Source: Ferrimonas pelagia
GTDB lineage: Bacteria > Pseudomonadota > Gammaproteobacteria > Enterobacterales > Shewanellaceae
Length of the DNA: 64,000 bases
Reading direction: 5' to 3'
NCBI RefSeq assembly: GCF_039543565.1
Contig: NZ_BAABJZ010000002.1
Coordinates: 1 to 64,000, forward strand
In this document: piece after piece, positions 32,900 to 41,708 of the stretch
Numbering within the stretch: position 1 is the first letter of the stretch
How the letters are laid out: each line of letters opens with the position of its first letter
Position numbers and translations under genes: made by a program
The notes under the pieces: generated by a model
What the model was told of the DNA's origin: nothing
The model's input: the letters and a program-made list of their open reading frames with translations, nothing else
Databases searched by the model: none

Positions 32900-34681
32900 A
32901 TGGCCATTCAGATCTTACCGCCGCAGTTAGCGAACCAGATCGCGGCTGGCGAGGTGGTTGAGCGCCCCGCCTCGGTACTCAAAGAGTTGGTGGAAAACTG
33001 CGTCGATGCGGGCGCCACCAAGATCGAGATCGACATCGAGCGCGGCGGCAGCAAGTCCATGGTGATCCGCGATAACGGCAAAGGGATCCCGCAGCAGGAG
33101 CTGGCGTTAGCGTTAGCCCGCCACGCGACCTCGAAAGTCGCCAGCCTGGAGGATCTGGAGTCGATCCTCAGCTTTGGCTTTCGCGGAGAAGCGCTGGCCT
33201 CCATCAGCTCCGTGTCACGCCTAACGCTGAGTTCCCGCACGGCGGACGCCAGCGAGGCGTGGCAGGCGTACGCTGAAGGACGGGAGATGGCGGTGCAGGT
33301 TCAGCCGACCGCCCATCCGGTCGGGACGACCGTCGAGGTGGTGGATCTGTTCTTTAACACACCGGCCAGAAGGCGCTTTTTACGGGCAGATAAAACCGAG
33401 TTTACCCATATCGAAGAGCAGCTAAGGCGGATTGCTTTGGCGCAGGATGAGGTGCACTTTAGTTTACGTCACAACGGCAAGCTGGTTCGGCAGTATCGCC
33501 CCGCCCGCAATGAGCGACAAAAGCATCAGCGATTGGCCTCGATTTGCGGCAGCGCCTTTGCCGAGCGCGCCTTTAGCCTGCGCTGCAGCAATGACGAATT
33601 GGCGATGACCGGTTTCCTGGCGTTGGATGACGACAGGGCTCGCGTGTCGGATGTGCAGTATTTTTACGTCAATGGCCGGGTCGTGCGCGACAAGCTGGTG
33701 AATCATGCGGTGCGTCAGGCGCTGGAGGAGGCCGGACTGAGTTGGGCGGCTGGGTATGTGTTGTACCTGACTCTGGATCCCCACGAGGTCGACGTAAACG
33801 TACACCCTGCTAAGCATGAGGTGCGTTTCCACCAGGCGCGCTACGTGCACGATTTTATTCAGACCGCGCTGCAACAGGCACTGGCTCAACGGCCCGTCCC
33901 CGAGGATGGAGCCAGCGAACCGGTGTTCTCGCCACCGCAAGAGATCGCTTTGGCATCCGTGTCAGCGCCGGCGGCCGCGAGCGTGCGCGAAAGCGCGACG
34001 GAATATCGTGGCAGCGTCAGCCGGGGTTCAGGTGGCGACAGGCATTATAGTCCGCCGCCCTTGCGCCCTGCCGTGCCTCGGCCTGCGGCCGTTAGTGGTT
34101 ACGCGGCCTTGATGCAAACACCGGAGCCGGAGCCGGAGCCGGCGGCGGACGCGAGACTCGGCGACGGTTGGCGTTGGTTGGCTGATCTGGCGAACGATCA
34201 TATTCTGGCGGTGAATCAAGGCGAATTGAAGATTTTAGCGGTGACGGCTTTGCACCGCTTCGTGCAAAAGCAGCAGCTGATGGCACGATTGCCACAAGGC
34301 TTGGTGGGCCAACCTTTGCTGCTGCCGATCAGTATTCCTGCCGATGTTAATTGGCTGGCAGTATTAGAGCAGCAGCAGGAACTTTTGCGTAGACTCGGCA
34401 TCGAAGTGGTTTCTCATGGAAAGCGTTTGGTGGTCCGAACCGTTCCGGCGGTACTGCGACAGGCGGATCTGGTCAAAGCCATGACTGAGCTGCTGCAGTG
34501 GCTCGAGCAGGACACACCGGCCGCCGAGGCGTTAGCGCATTGGCTGGCGCAATGGAGTGTACCCGAGCTGGGCGGCAAAGCCCTGTGGCAACAGCTCAGC
34601 ACCGATGATCAGCACAAGGTGCTGGATGAGCGGGGCATTACACTTCCCTGGCAAACATATTTGGAGCAAGAACATGAGTGA
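32900..34681 (+). CDS. mutL: DNA mismatch repair protein MutL
   Basis: The GHKL ATPase that links MutS to MutH and UvrD, 593 residues. ATP-binding motifs are ENCVDAGATKI, IRDNGKGI and GFRGEALASI in the N-terminal 340 residues. A Pro/Ala/Glu-rich linker (about 340-415) leads to the dimerisation domain. The C-terminal domain shows no DQHAxxER-type endonuclease motif, consistent with a MutH-dependent system. It overlaps miaA by eight bases. Confidence 0.97.
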   Translation: MAIQILPPQLANQIAAGEVVERPASVLKELVENCVDAGATKIEIDIERGGSKSMVIRDNGKGIPQQELALALARHATSKVASLEDLESILSFGFRGEALASISSVSRLTLSSRTADASEAWQAYAEGREMAVQVQPTAHPVGTTVEVVDLFFNTPARRRFLRADKTEFTHIEEQLRRIALAQDEVHFSLRHNGKLVRQYRPARNERQKHQRLASICGSAFAERAFSLRCSNDELAMTGFLALDDDRARVSDVQYFYVNGRVVRDKLVNHAVRQALEEAGLSWAAGYVLYLTLDPHEVDVNVHPAKHEVRFHQARYVHDFIQTALQQALAQRPVPEDGASEPVFSPPQEIALASVSAPAAASVRESATEYRGSVSRGSGGDRHYSPPPLRPAVPRPAAVSGYAALMQTPEPEPEPAADARLGDGWRWLADLANDHILAVNQGELKILAVTALHRFVQKQQLMARLPQGLVGQPLLLPISIPADVNWLAVLEQQQELLRRLGIEVVSHGKRLVVRTVPAVLRQADLVKAMTELLQWLEQDTPAAEALAHWLAQWSVPELGGKALWQQLSTDDQHKVLDERGITLPWQTYLEQEHE

Positions 34682-35600
34682 TCAGCGCCCATTGGCGATA
34701 TGCCTGATGGGACCCACCGCTTCGGGCAAGACCGATCTGGCCATTGCCCTGCGTCAGCAGCTGCCGGTGGAGCTGATCAGTGTCGATTCGGCACTGATTT
34801 ACCAGGGAATGGATATTGGTACGGCGAAGCCGAGTGCCGATGAGCTGGCGCGGGCTCCGCACCGGTTGATCGACATCCGCGATCCCGCTCAAAGCTACTC
34901 GGCGGCCGACTTTGCCGCTGATGCACTGAGGGAGATGGAGGCGATCCAGCTGGCGGGGAAGATCCCGCTGTTGGTGGGCGGGACCATGATGTATTTCAAG
35001 GCCCTGCTGGAAGGACTCTCGCCGCTGCCGAGCGCCGATCCCGCCATTCGTGCGGAGATCGAGCGGGAAGCTTTGGCGAAGGGTTGGCATGCGATGCATG
35101 AGCAGCTCGCCGCGATCGATCCTGTGGCGGCGAATCGAATTCACCCGAATGATCCCCAGCGATTGTCGAGGGCACTGGAAATCTATAAAATATCAGGTAA
35201 GAGTCTGACTTTCCTGACCCAGCAAAAGCGTCCGCCTTTGCCATTTCGAACCGTACAGTTCGCGATTGCACCCCAACAACGGGCGACACTCCATCAATGT
35301 ATTGAACAACGTTTTTTGGCGATGCTGGAGCAGGGCTTTGAGCGTGAAGTCCGTCAATTACATGCTCGAGACGATCTGCATCCGGGATTACCGTCGATCC
35401 GTTGTGTCGGTTATCGCCAGATGTGGTCGTACATTGAACAAGAGATCAGCTATGAGGAGATGGTGGCCCAAGGGGTTGCCGCGACCCGCCAGTTGGCTAA
35501 ACGACAACTGACTTGGCTGCGAGGCTGGGAAGGGGTGGATTGGCTCGATTCTCTCGAAGATGGTAATGTAGACAAAGTGTTGAGAAAATTAGCCTTGTAA
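34674..35600 (+). CDS. miaA: tRNA dimethylallyltransferase MiaA
   Basis: The enzyme that prenylates A37 in tRNAs reading UNN codons. The protein has 308 residues with P-loop GPTASGKTDLA, SVDSALIYQGMDIGTAKPS, the DIRDP motif and the tRNA-contact region VGYRQMWSY. The frame is open upstream inside mutL, but the ATG in AACATGAGT gives the canonical N-terminus. About 90 bases separate it from hfq. Confidence 0.97.
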   Translation: MSDQRPLAICLMGPTASGKTDLAIALRQQLPVELISVDSALIYQGMDIGTAKPSADELARAPHRLIDIRDPAQSYSAADFAADALREMEAIQLAGKIPLLVGGTMMYFKALLEGLSPLPSADPAIRAEIEREALAKGWHAMHEQLAAIDPVAANRIHPNDPQRLSRALEIYKISGKSLTFLTQQKRPPLPFRTVQFAIAPQQRATLHQCIEQRFLAMLEQGFEREVRQLHARDDLHPGLPSIRCVGYRQMWSYIEQEISYEEMVAQGVAATRQLAKRQLTWLRGWEGVDWLDSLEDGNVDKVLRKLAL

Positions 35601-35693
35601 AACAGTCTGGGCTATAAGTTAATTGCGCTTGGGTATGCTAAACGCCGCTCATACTTTGTCGATAGCTAAAAACAAATTTATAAGGAATACAGA

Positions 35694-35975
35694 ATGGCTA
35701 AGGGGCAATCTCTTCAAGACCCGTTTCTGAACGCACTGCGCCGTGAGCGCGTTCCCGTTTCTATCTATCTGGTAAACGGTATTAAACTTCAGGGCCAGAT
35801 CGAATCTTTCGATCAGTTCGTTATTTTGCTGAAGAACACAGTGAGCCAAATGGTGTATAAGCACGCCATCTCGACTGTGGTGCCTGGACGCCAATTCAAC
35901 ATGGGCCAGAGTCAGCCACCGGCTGGCGCTCAAGGTAATTACAATAGTTCCGATCACGGTGACAACAACGCCTGA
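35694..35975 (+). CDS. hfq: RNA chaperone Hfq
   Basis: The hexameric Sm-like chaperone for small RNAs. The protein has 93 residues. The N-terminus MAKGQSLQDPFLNALRRERV, Sm1 region (SIYLVNGIKLQGQIESFD) and Sm2 motif (YKHAISTVVP) match E. coli, with a short disordered Gln/Asn/Ser-rich tail. AAGGAA precedes the ATG. hflX follows after 23 bases. Confidence 0.98.
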   Translation: MAKGQSLQDPFLNALRRERVPVSIYLVNGIKLQGQIESFDQFVILLKNTVSQMVYKHAISTVVPGRQFNMGQSQPPAGAQGNYNSSDHGDNNA

Positions 35976-35998
35976 TCCAAATTTAGGAGTAAGTCTGC

Positions 35999-37288
35999 TT
36001 GTTTGAGCGGTATGAAGCAGGCGAACGTGCGGTTCTCGTTCACATCGATTTCTCTCAGGAGGGTGAACGGGAAGATCTGGAAGAGCTGCGCCTACTGGTG
36101 AGCTCGGCCGGAGTCGATTCCTGTGGCATTGTCACAGGACGCCGCGCCAGTCCCCACCCCAAATATTTCTGTGGCACAGGGAAAGCGGAGGAGATTGCCG
36201 CGTTTGTTCAGGCTGAACAAGCGGATGTGGTGATCTTCAATCATGCCCTGAGTCCCGCCCAAGAACGTAATCTCGAGATGCTTTGTCAGTGCCGGGTGCT
36301 TGATCGTACCGGACTGATCTTGGATATCTTTGCCCAGCGCGCCCGAACCCACGAAGGGAAACTGCAGGTTGAGCTGGCGCAGTTGCGTTATCTATCGACC
36401 CGTTTGATCCGAGGATGGACCCACCTAGAGCGCCAAAAGGGCGGTATTGGTCTGCGTGGCCCGGGGGAAACCCAGCTGGAGACGGATCGTCGATTGCTGC
36501 GTGAGCGGATCAAAACCATCCTTAAGCGTTTGGAAAAAGTGGCCAAGCAGCGTGAGCAGGGTCGTCGTGCCCGGCAGCGCCGCGAAGTGCCGACGGTCTC
36601 TCTGGTTGGGTATACCAACGCCGGCAAGTCCACCTTGTTTAATCGCATCACCGATTCCGGGGTGTACGCGGCGGATCAGCTGTTTGCGACCTTGGATCCG
36701 ACCTTGCGCCGCATCGAGATCTCGGAGGTTGGCCCGGCCATCCTGGCCGATACCGTTGGCTTTATTCGACACCTGCCGCATGATCTGGTGGCGGCCTTTA
36801 AGGGCACGCTGACCGAGACCCGAGAAGCGGATCTGCTGCTCCATGTGGTGGATTGCTCGGACGAGCGGGCGGCGGAGAACATCGAGTCTGTGCATGAGGT
36901 GCTGGATGAGATCGACGCCGACGAGATCCCAAGGCTGCTGGTCTATAACAAGATCGATCAATTAGAAGAGGCCACCCCGCGGATAGACCGTGATGAAGAT
37001 GGCAATCCTAGCCGGGTTTGGCTCAGTGCCCAGGCCGATCAAGGGATCGACCTGCTGTTTTCAGCGCTGACCGAGCGTTTAGGCGATTCGATCGTCGATC
37101 TGTCGTTGGCGTTTCCGCCGGATTCGGGCCGGTGGTTATCCCGTTGCTATGAGCTTAATGCAGTGATGAGTAGCGGATATGATGACCAAGGACACACAAT
37201 TGTTCATTTGCGTATGCCTGAGCGAGACTGGCAGCGTTTGCTGAAAGCCTCAGAAGGTCAGCTTGCTGACTTTATCCTTGAGTCATAG
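35999..37288 (+). CDS. hflX: Ribosome-rescue GTPase HflX
   Basis: A GTPase of 429 residues that splits stalled or heat-damaged ribosomes. The N-terminal domain contains HPKYFCGTGKAEEIAAF, the helical linker has GLRGPGETQLETDRR, and the GTPase domain has GYTNAGKSTLFNRI and DTVGFIRHLP. The start codon is TTG, preceded by AGGAG nine bases upstream. A TTG start and the FERYEAGE-type N-terminus match what I recall of E. coli hflX. An ATG further in would truncate the conserved N-terminus. Confidence 0.95.
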   Translation: MFERYEAGERAVLVHIDFSQEGEREDLEELRLLVSSAGVDSCGIVTGRRASPHPKYFCGTGKAEEIAAFVQAEQADVVIFNHALSPAQERNLEMLCQCRVLDRTGLILDIFAQRARTHEGKLQVELAQLRYLSTRLIRGWTHLERQKGGIGLRGPGETQLETDRRLLRERIKTILKRLEKVAKQREQGRRARQRREVPTVSLVGYTNAGKSTLFNRITDSGVYAADQLFATLDPTLRRIEISEVGPAILADTVGFIRHLPHDLVAAFKGTLTETREADLLLHVVDCSDERAAENIESVHEVLDEIDADEIPRLLVYNKIDQLEEATPRIDRDEDGNPSRVWLSAQADQGIDLLFSALTERLGDSIVDLSLAFPPDSGRWLSRCYELNAVMSSGYDDQGHTIVHLRMPERDWQRLLKASEGQLADFILES

Positions 37289-37348
37289 GCTGATAAATTA
37301 GCTAGAGTTACAACATCCTACCGATCGTATATCTATGGAGCAGTGTTA

Positions 37349-38476
37349 ATGGCCTGGAATGAGCCTGGCAATCAAGGCAAAGATCCCTGGGGGAACCGGG
37401 GCGGAAAAGATCAGGGACCACCGGATCTGGACGAAGTGTTCCGTAAGTTCACCTCCCGATTTGGTGGCGGTGGCAACGGCGGCGGCAGCGGCAACCTGAG
37501 CAAAATGGGTGTGGCGCTGGTGCTGGTTGGCGCTGTGATCGTATGGGGTTTGTCGGGTCTTTATAAGGTTGAGGAAGCGGAGCGTGGCGTCGTGCTGCAG
37601 TTCGGCCAATACCACGACTTGGTGGGACCGGGTCTGAAATGGAAGCCGACTTTCGTACAGACTGTCTATCCGATCAACATTCAGCGGGTTAATCGCTTGA
37701 ATGCCTCAGGGGTCATGCTGACTCAGGATGAGAACGTGGTGACGGTGCAGATGGAGGTTCAATATCGCATTGAAGATCCACGTAAGTATCTGTTCAGCGT
37801 AACCAACCCAGACCAATCTCTGAGTGAAGCACTGGACAGTGCATTGCGTTATGTCGTTGGTCACACCACCATGGACAACATCCTGACGGTCGGTCGTGAG
37901 CAGGTACGTAGCGATACTTGGGCGGAACTGGATGGGATCATCGAACCCTATGACATGGGGATCCGTGTGGTTGACGTTGCCTTTAAAGAAGCGCGTCCAC
38001 CGGAAGAAGTGAAGCCTGCGTTTGATGATGCCATTGCGGCACAGGAAGACGAAGAGCGTTACGTTCAAGAAGCCACGGCATACACCCGTCAGGTTGAACC
38101 ACAAGCCCGTGGTCGTGCCGAGCGTATGCTGCGTGAAGCCAGCGCGTATAAAGAGCGTGTTGTGCTGGAAGCGGAAGGTGAAGTGGCGCGCTTTACCAGC
38201 TTGCTGCCTCAATATGAAGCGGCGCCTGAAGTGACCCGTGAGCGCTTGTATCTGGAAACCATGGAGCAAGTGTATTCCAGCACCTCCAAGGTGATGGTGG
38301 ACAATAAAGAGGGTGGCTCTATGTTCTATCTGCCGCTGGATAAGATCATCCAGGGCCAGAGCCAGAACACCCAGATGGCACCGGCACAGCAACAGTCGGC
38401 ACCAAACCGTAGCGTCCGTACCGATACCACCAACGATCGTGCCGGTCGTAGCACCACTCGTCAGGGGAGAAACTAA
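37349..38476 (+). CDS. hflK: FtsH modulator HflK
   Basis: A membrane-anchored SPFH-family protein that, with HflC, encloses and regulates the FtsH protease. The protein has 375 residues. A Gly-rich N-terminus (GNRGGKDQGPPD and a Gly tract) precedes one TM helix (MGVALVLVGAVIVWGLSGLY), then the SPFH domain and a long helix rich in Ala, Glu and Arg. GGAG lies eight bases before the ATG. hflC starts three bases after the stop. Confidence 0.96.
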   Translation: MAWNEPGNQGKDPWGNRGGKDQGPPDLDEVFRKFTSRFGGGGNGGGSGNLSKMGVALVLVGAVIVWGLSGLYKVEEAERGVVLQFGQYHDLVGPGLKWKPTFVQTVYPINIQRVNRLNASGVMLTQDENVVTVQMEVQYRIEDPRKYLFSVTNPDQSLSEALDSALRYVVGHTTMDNILTVGREQVRSDTWAELDGIIEPYDMGIRVVDVAFKEARPPEEVKPAFDDAIAAQEDEERYVQEATAYTRQVEPQARGRAERMLREASAYKERVVLEAEGEVARFTSLLPQYEAAPEVTRERLYLETMEQVYSSTSKVMVDNKEGGSMFYLPLDKIIQGQSQNTQMAPAQQQSAPNRSVRTDTTNDRAGRSTTRQGRN

Positions 38477-38479
38477 GCC

Positions 38480-39355
38480 ATGAACCCGAGAAATCTGATC
38501 ATCTTGTTGGTGATCGCTATGGTGGGTTTCCTCTCTATCTTCGTTGTTGAAGAGGGTGAACGCGCGATTGTGAAGCGTTTTGGTGTGATCCAAACCGATG
38601 CGGCAGGCGACTACCGCATCTATGAACCGGGCCTGAATATCAAACTGCCGCTGTTCGACAACGTGGAAACCATGAACGCGCGGATCCTGACTCTGGATGC
38701 GCCGGCTGATCGTTTTGTGACGTCTGAGCAAAAAGACTTGATGGTTGACTCCTACGTTAAGTGGCGCATTGTCGACTTCGGTCAGTTCTTTCTGGCGACC
38801 CAAGGCAACCAGTTGATGGCGGAATCGCTGCTGCAATCCAAGATCAATAACGGCTTGCGCAGTGAATTCGGTACGCGCACGATCAGAGAGATCGTGTCTG
38901 GTAGCCGTGATGAGCTCCAGCGCGAAGCCCTGCGCAGCACCCGCTCGGATGCATCCGAGCTGGGTATTGAGGTGGTGGATGTTCGAGTGAAGCAGATCAA
39001 CCTGCCGCGGGAAGTGAGTGAGTACATTTATGACCGTATGCGCGCTCAGCGTGAAGCGGTTGCGCGTGCTCACCGCTCCGAAGGTCAGGAAAAAGCGGAA
39101 GTGATCCGTGCTGGAGCGGATGCTACGGCCACGGTGATCGTGGCGGAAGCAGAGCGTGAGTCGCGTACCCTGAAGGGGGCCGGCGATGCGGCTGCTGCCA
39201 AGATCTACGCTGATGCCTATGGCCAGAACCCTGAGTTCTACAGCCTGCTGCGCAGCCTGGATGCGTACCGCGCCGCCTTTAGTAATAAAGAGGATGTGCT
39301 GGTACTGTCACCGGATTCCGAGTTCTTCCAGTACATGAACAGCAAGACGCGCTAA
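38480..39355 (+). CDS. hflC: FtsH modulator HflC
   Basis: Partner of HflK, 291 residues. One N-terminal TM helix (LIILLVIAMVGFLSIFVV) precedes the SPFH domain (EGERAIVKRFGVI) and a C-terminal Ala/Glu-rich helix. GGGGAGAAACTAAGCC upstream overlaps the hflK stop and supplies the ribosome site. It is in operon with hflX and hflK. Confidence 0.97.
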   Translation: MNPRNLIILLVIAMVGFLSIFVVEEGERAIVKRFGVIQTDAAGDYRIYEPGLNIKLPLFDNVETMNARILTLDAPADRFVTSEQKDLMVDSYVKWRIVDFGQFFLATQGNQLMAESLLQSKINNGLRSEFGTRTIREIVSGSRDELQREALRSTRSDASELGIEVVDVRVKQINLPREVSEYIYDRMRAQREAVARAHRSEGQEKAEVIRAGADATATVIVAEAERESRTLKGAGDAAAAKIYADAYGQNPEFYSLLRSLDAYRAAFSNKEDVLVLSPDSEFFQYMNSKTR

Positions 39356-39423
39356 GTTCGCGACGACGCTGAATGATAAGGCCCGGCAGTGATGCTGGGC
39401 CTTTGTTGTTTTTAGGTAGCAAT

Positions 39424-39609
39424 ATGGAAGTGGTAATGTTGGTGATCGCCGGTGTATTGGTGATCGAGGGGCTGGGCCCCATGCTTTTCCCTCGGCAGTG
39501 GAAAAAAATGCTTACTGAATTGTTCGAGCTGGAAACCCCTGTTTTACGGCGGATCGGCGGTGCTTTGGTCACCGCAGGTTTGGTGTTGTTCTATATTTTT
39601 TCTTCTTAG
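39424..39609 (+). CDS. yjeT: DUF2065 family membrane protein (YjeT)
   Basis: A 61-residue protein with two TM segments (VVMLVIAGVLVIEGLGPMLF and IGGALVTAGLVLFYIF) separated by a basic loop. Length and position between hflC and purA match E. coli YjeT, whose function is unknown. The frame extends upstream, but ATG-GAA-GTG with AGG ahead gives the family N-terminus. Confidence 0.88.
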   Translation: MEVVMLVIAGVLVIEGLGPMLFPRQWKKMLTELFELETPVLRRIGGALVTAGLVLFYIFSS

Positions 39610-39672
39610 CCGGTGTTTTGACCAATCGGGATCTGCTAAAATCCCGCTTTAACCACAAACTGCGATCGAAAC

Positions 39673-40968
39673 ATGGGTAAAAATGTAGTTGTCCTGGGCA
39701 CCCAATGGGGTGATGAAGGCAAAGGTAAAGTTGTTGACCTTCTCACCGATCAGGCCCATTACGTGGTCCGCTACCAAGGCGGTCACAATGCCGGTCACAC
39801 TCTGGTGATCAATGGCGAGAAAACCGTACTGCACCTCATTCCATCAGGCATTTTGCGTGACAACGTAACCTGCTTTATCGGTAACGGTGTTGTTCTGTCT
39901 CCGGAAGCTTTGAAAAAAGAGCTGACCATGCTGAAAGAGCGTGGTGTACCGGTAGAAGAGCGTCTGAAGATCTCCGATGCATGTCCGCTGATCCTGCCGT
40001 ACCACGTTGCCGTGGATCAGGCTCGTGAGCGTGCTCGTGGCAACGATGCCATTGGTACCACCGGTCGCGGTATCGGTCCAGCTTATGAAGATAAGGTGGC
40101 TCGTCGTGGACTGCGTGTTGGTGATCTGCTGGATGCGGAGCGCTTCGCGACCAAGCTGAAAGAGGTTCTGGCTTACCATAACTTCATGCTGACCGAGTAC
40201 TTCAACGCGGAAGCGGTGGATTTTGACACCGTGCTGAAAGATGCGTTGGAATTGGCTGAGATGCTGCGTCCTATGGTGGTCGATGTGACCGACATTCTGG
40301 ACAAGGCGCGTAAGGCTGGTCAGCCGATCATGTTCGAAGGCGCCCAAGGCACCTTGCTGGACATCGATCACGGTACCTACCCGTACGTCACCTCCTCCAA
40401 CACCACCGCGGGTGGCGTATCGACCGGTTCCGGCTTTGGCCCGACCCACATCGATTACGTGTTGGGGATCGTAAAAGCCTACACCACGCGTGTCGGTGGC
40501 GGTCCGTTCCCAACCGAGCTGGATTGCGATGTCGGTCAGCACCTGGGCGTGAAAGGCCACGAGTTTGGCGCGACCACCGGTCGTAAGCGTCGTACCGGTT
40601 GGTTCGATGCGGTTGCCATGCGCCGTGCGGTTCAGATCAACGGGATCACCGGCTTCTGTCTGACCAAACTGGACGTTCTGGATGGCTTGAAAGAGCTGAA
40701 GATCTGTATCGGTTACCAGATGCCAGATGGCACCGTTCGTGATGTTCCACCAATGGACGCCGAAGGTTACGAAGCCGCCACTCCGATCTACGAGACGATG
40801 CCTGGCTGGGACGACAACACCTTTGGTGTTGCCGAGCACGACAAACTGCCACAGGCTGCACTGGACTACATCGCTCGCATCGAAGAGCTGCTGGAAGTGC
40901 CAGTGGACATCATCTCGACCGGTCCAGACCGCGTTGAGACCATGATCCTGCGTCATCCGTTTGCTTAA
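39673..40968 (+). CDS. purA: Adenylosuccinate synthetase
   Basis: Catalyses the first committed step of AMP synthesis from IMP, using GTP and aspartate. The protein has 431 residues with the P-loop-like GDEGKGK, the signature QGGHNAGHTLV and GTTGRGIGPAYEDK, and the C-terminal NKxD-like region (CLTKLDVLDGLKEL). It is full length. A hairpin follows the stop codon. Confidence 0.98.
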   Translation: MGKNVVVLGTQWGDEGKGKVVDLLTDQAHYVVRYQGGHNAGHTLVINGEKTVLHLIPSGILRDNVTCFIGNGVVLSPEALKKELTMLKERGVPVEERLKISDACPLILPYHVAVDQARERARGNDAIGTTGRGIGPAYEDKVARRGLRVGDLLDAERFATKLKEVLAYHNFMLTEYFNAEAVDFDTVLKDALELAEMLRPMVVDVTDILDKARKAGQPIMFEGAQGTLLDIDHGTYPYVTSSNTTAGGVSTGSGFGPTHIDYVLGIVKAYTTRVGGGPFPTELDCDVGQHLGVKGHEFGATTGRKRRTGWFDAVAMRRAVQINGITGFCLTKLDVLDGLKELKICIGYQMPDGTVRDVPPMDAEGYEAATPIYETMPGWDDNTFGVAEHDKLPQAALDYIARIEELLEVPVDIISTGPDRVETMILRHPFA

Positions 40969-40982
40969 ACGGGCAGTGAATA

Positions 40983-41006
40983 AACGGGGCCTTTCGGGGC
41001 CCCGTT
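40983..41006 (+). terminator. Hairpin after purA
   Basis: AACGGGGCC, a six-base loop and GGCCCCGTT. The T-tract is poor, so termination may be partial. Confidence 0.65.
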
Positions 41007-41040
41007 AAAGTATCTTTCTTTGGTGCCGATACCCTAGGTC

Positions 41041-41658
41041 ATGAGACGCCTATTATTGCCACTGTTGCTCGTGATGAGCGCACCCTCGTTGGCTCAGGAG
41101 ATCCGAGCGGTCGAACTGTACAGTCAGGAAGCCTTACTGCAGATGTTGCGCAGTAACCAGCACCTGGCCCGGGTTCGAGAGGACGACTGCCAACTGGTAC
41201 AGGATATCGAAGCTCGTGCTTCGGTACTTAAGGTCCCTGCCTATCAGATGCTTTGGGCTGACATGCTTCTTTATGGCGTGTGTACAGATAAACAGGTTGA
41301 ATTGGGCTTTGAATATCTGCGGATCGCCGCAGAACAGGGTTTGCCGGATGCACTCGAGCAATTAGGTCGGTATTATATACAGGGTCGATTTGTGGTGGTG
41401 GATGAACCTTATGGGTTGCATCTGCTGCATTTGGCGGCGTCTATGGGCCATCAGCGCGCGCTGCTGGCGCTGGCCGGACATTATGTTGCAGGCAAAGGCA
41501 GTCCGAGAGACTACCCTCAGGTATATCAGTGGTTGCATGAGGCGGAATTTCAGCAAGATAGCGACCGTCAACAAGCCCAACAGTTCAAACAGCAATTGGC
41601 GATGCATTTGCCACCTAGCGTGCGGGAGCAAACCCGGCGCAGCGTCTTAGGGCGTTGA
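41041..41658 (+). CDS. motX: Sodium-driven flagellar motor protein MotX
   Basis: A T-ring component of Na+-driven polar flagellar motors, working with MotY and the PomAB stator in the periplasm. The protein has 205 residues with a signal peptide (MRRLLLPLLLVMSAPSLAQ). The MotX-typical DDCQLVQDIEARA and YQMLWADMLLYGVC stretches carry conserved cysteines. Two or three Sel1-like repeats follow (GLPDALEQLGRYYIQG). Gene order purA-motX-rnr is recalled from Shewanella. It implies a polar, sodium-driven flagellum. Confidence 0.88.
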   Translation: MRRLLLPLLLVMSAPSLAQEIRAVELYSQEALLQMLRSNQHLARVREDDCQLVQDIEARASVLKVPAYQMLWADMLLYGVCTDKQVELGFEYLRIAAEQGLPDALEQLGRYYIQGRFVVVDEPYGLHLLHLAASMGHQRALLALAGHYVAGKGSPRDYPQVYQWLHEAEFQQDSDRQQAQQFKQQLAMHLPPSVREQTRRSVLGR

Positions 41659-41708
41659 GCCCAGTTTCCGTTATACTTTCCAACGATTTCCATTCCTTTG
41701 GTAGACCC

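Noticed and set aside
35999..36030. Possible 5' truncation of hflX because no ATG starts the frame
   Set aside because: A TTG with a good ribosome site gives the normal N-terminus, so the gene is intact.
37706..39073. A 455-codon open frame opposite hflK and hflC
   Set aside because: It spans two well-established genes on the other strand, has no start signal and resembles no protein family.
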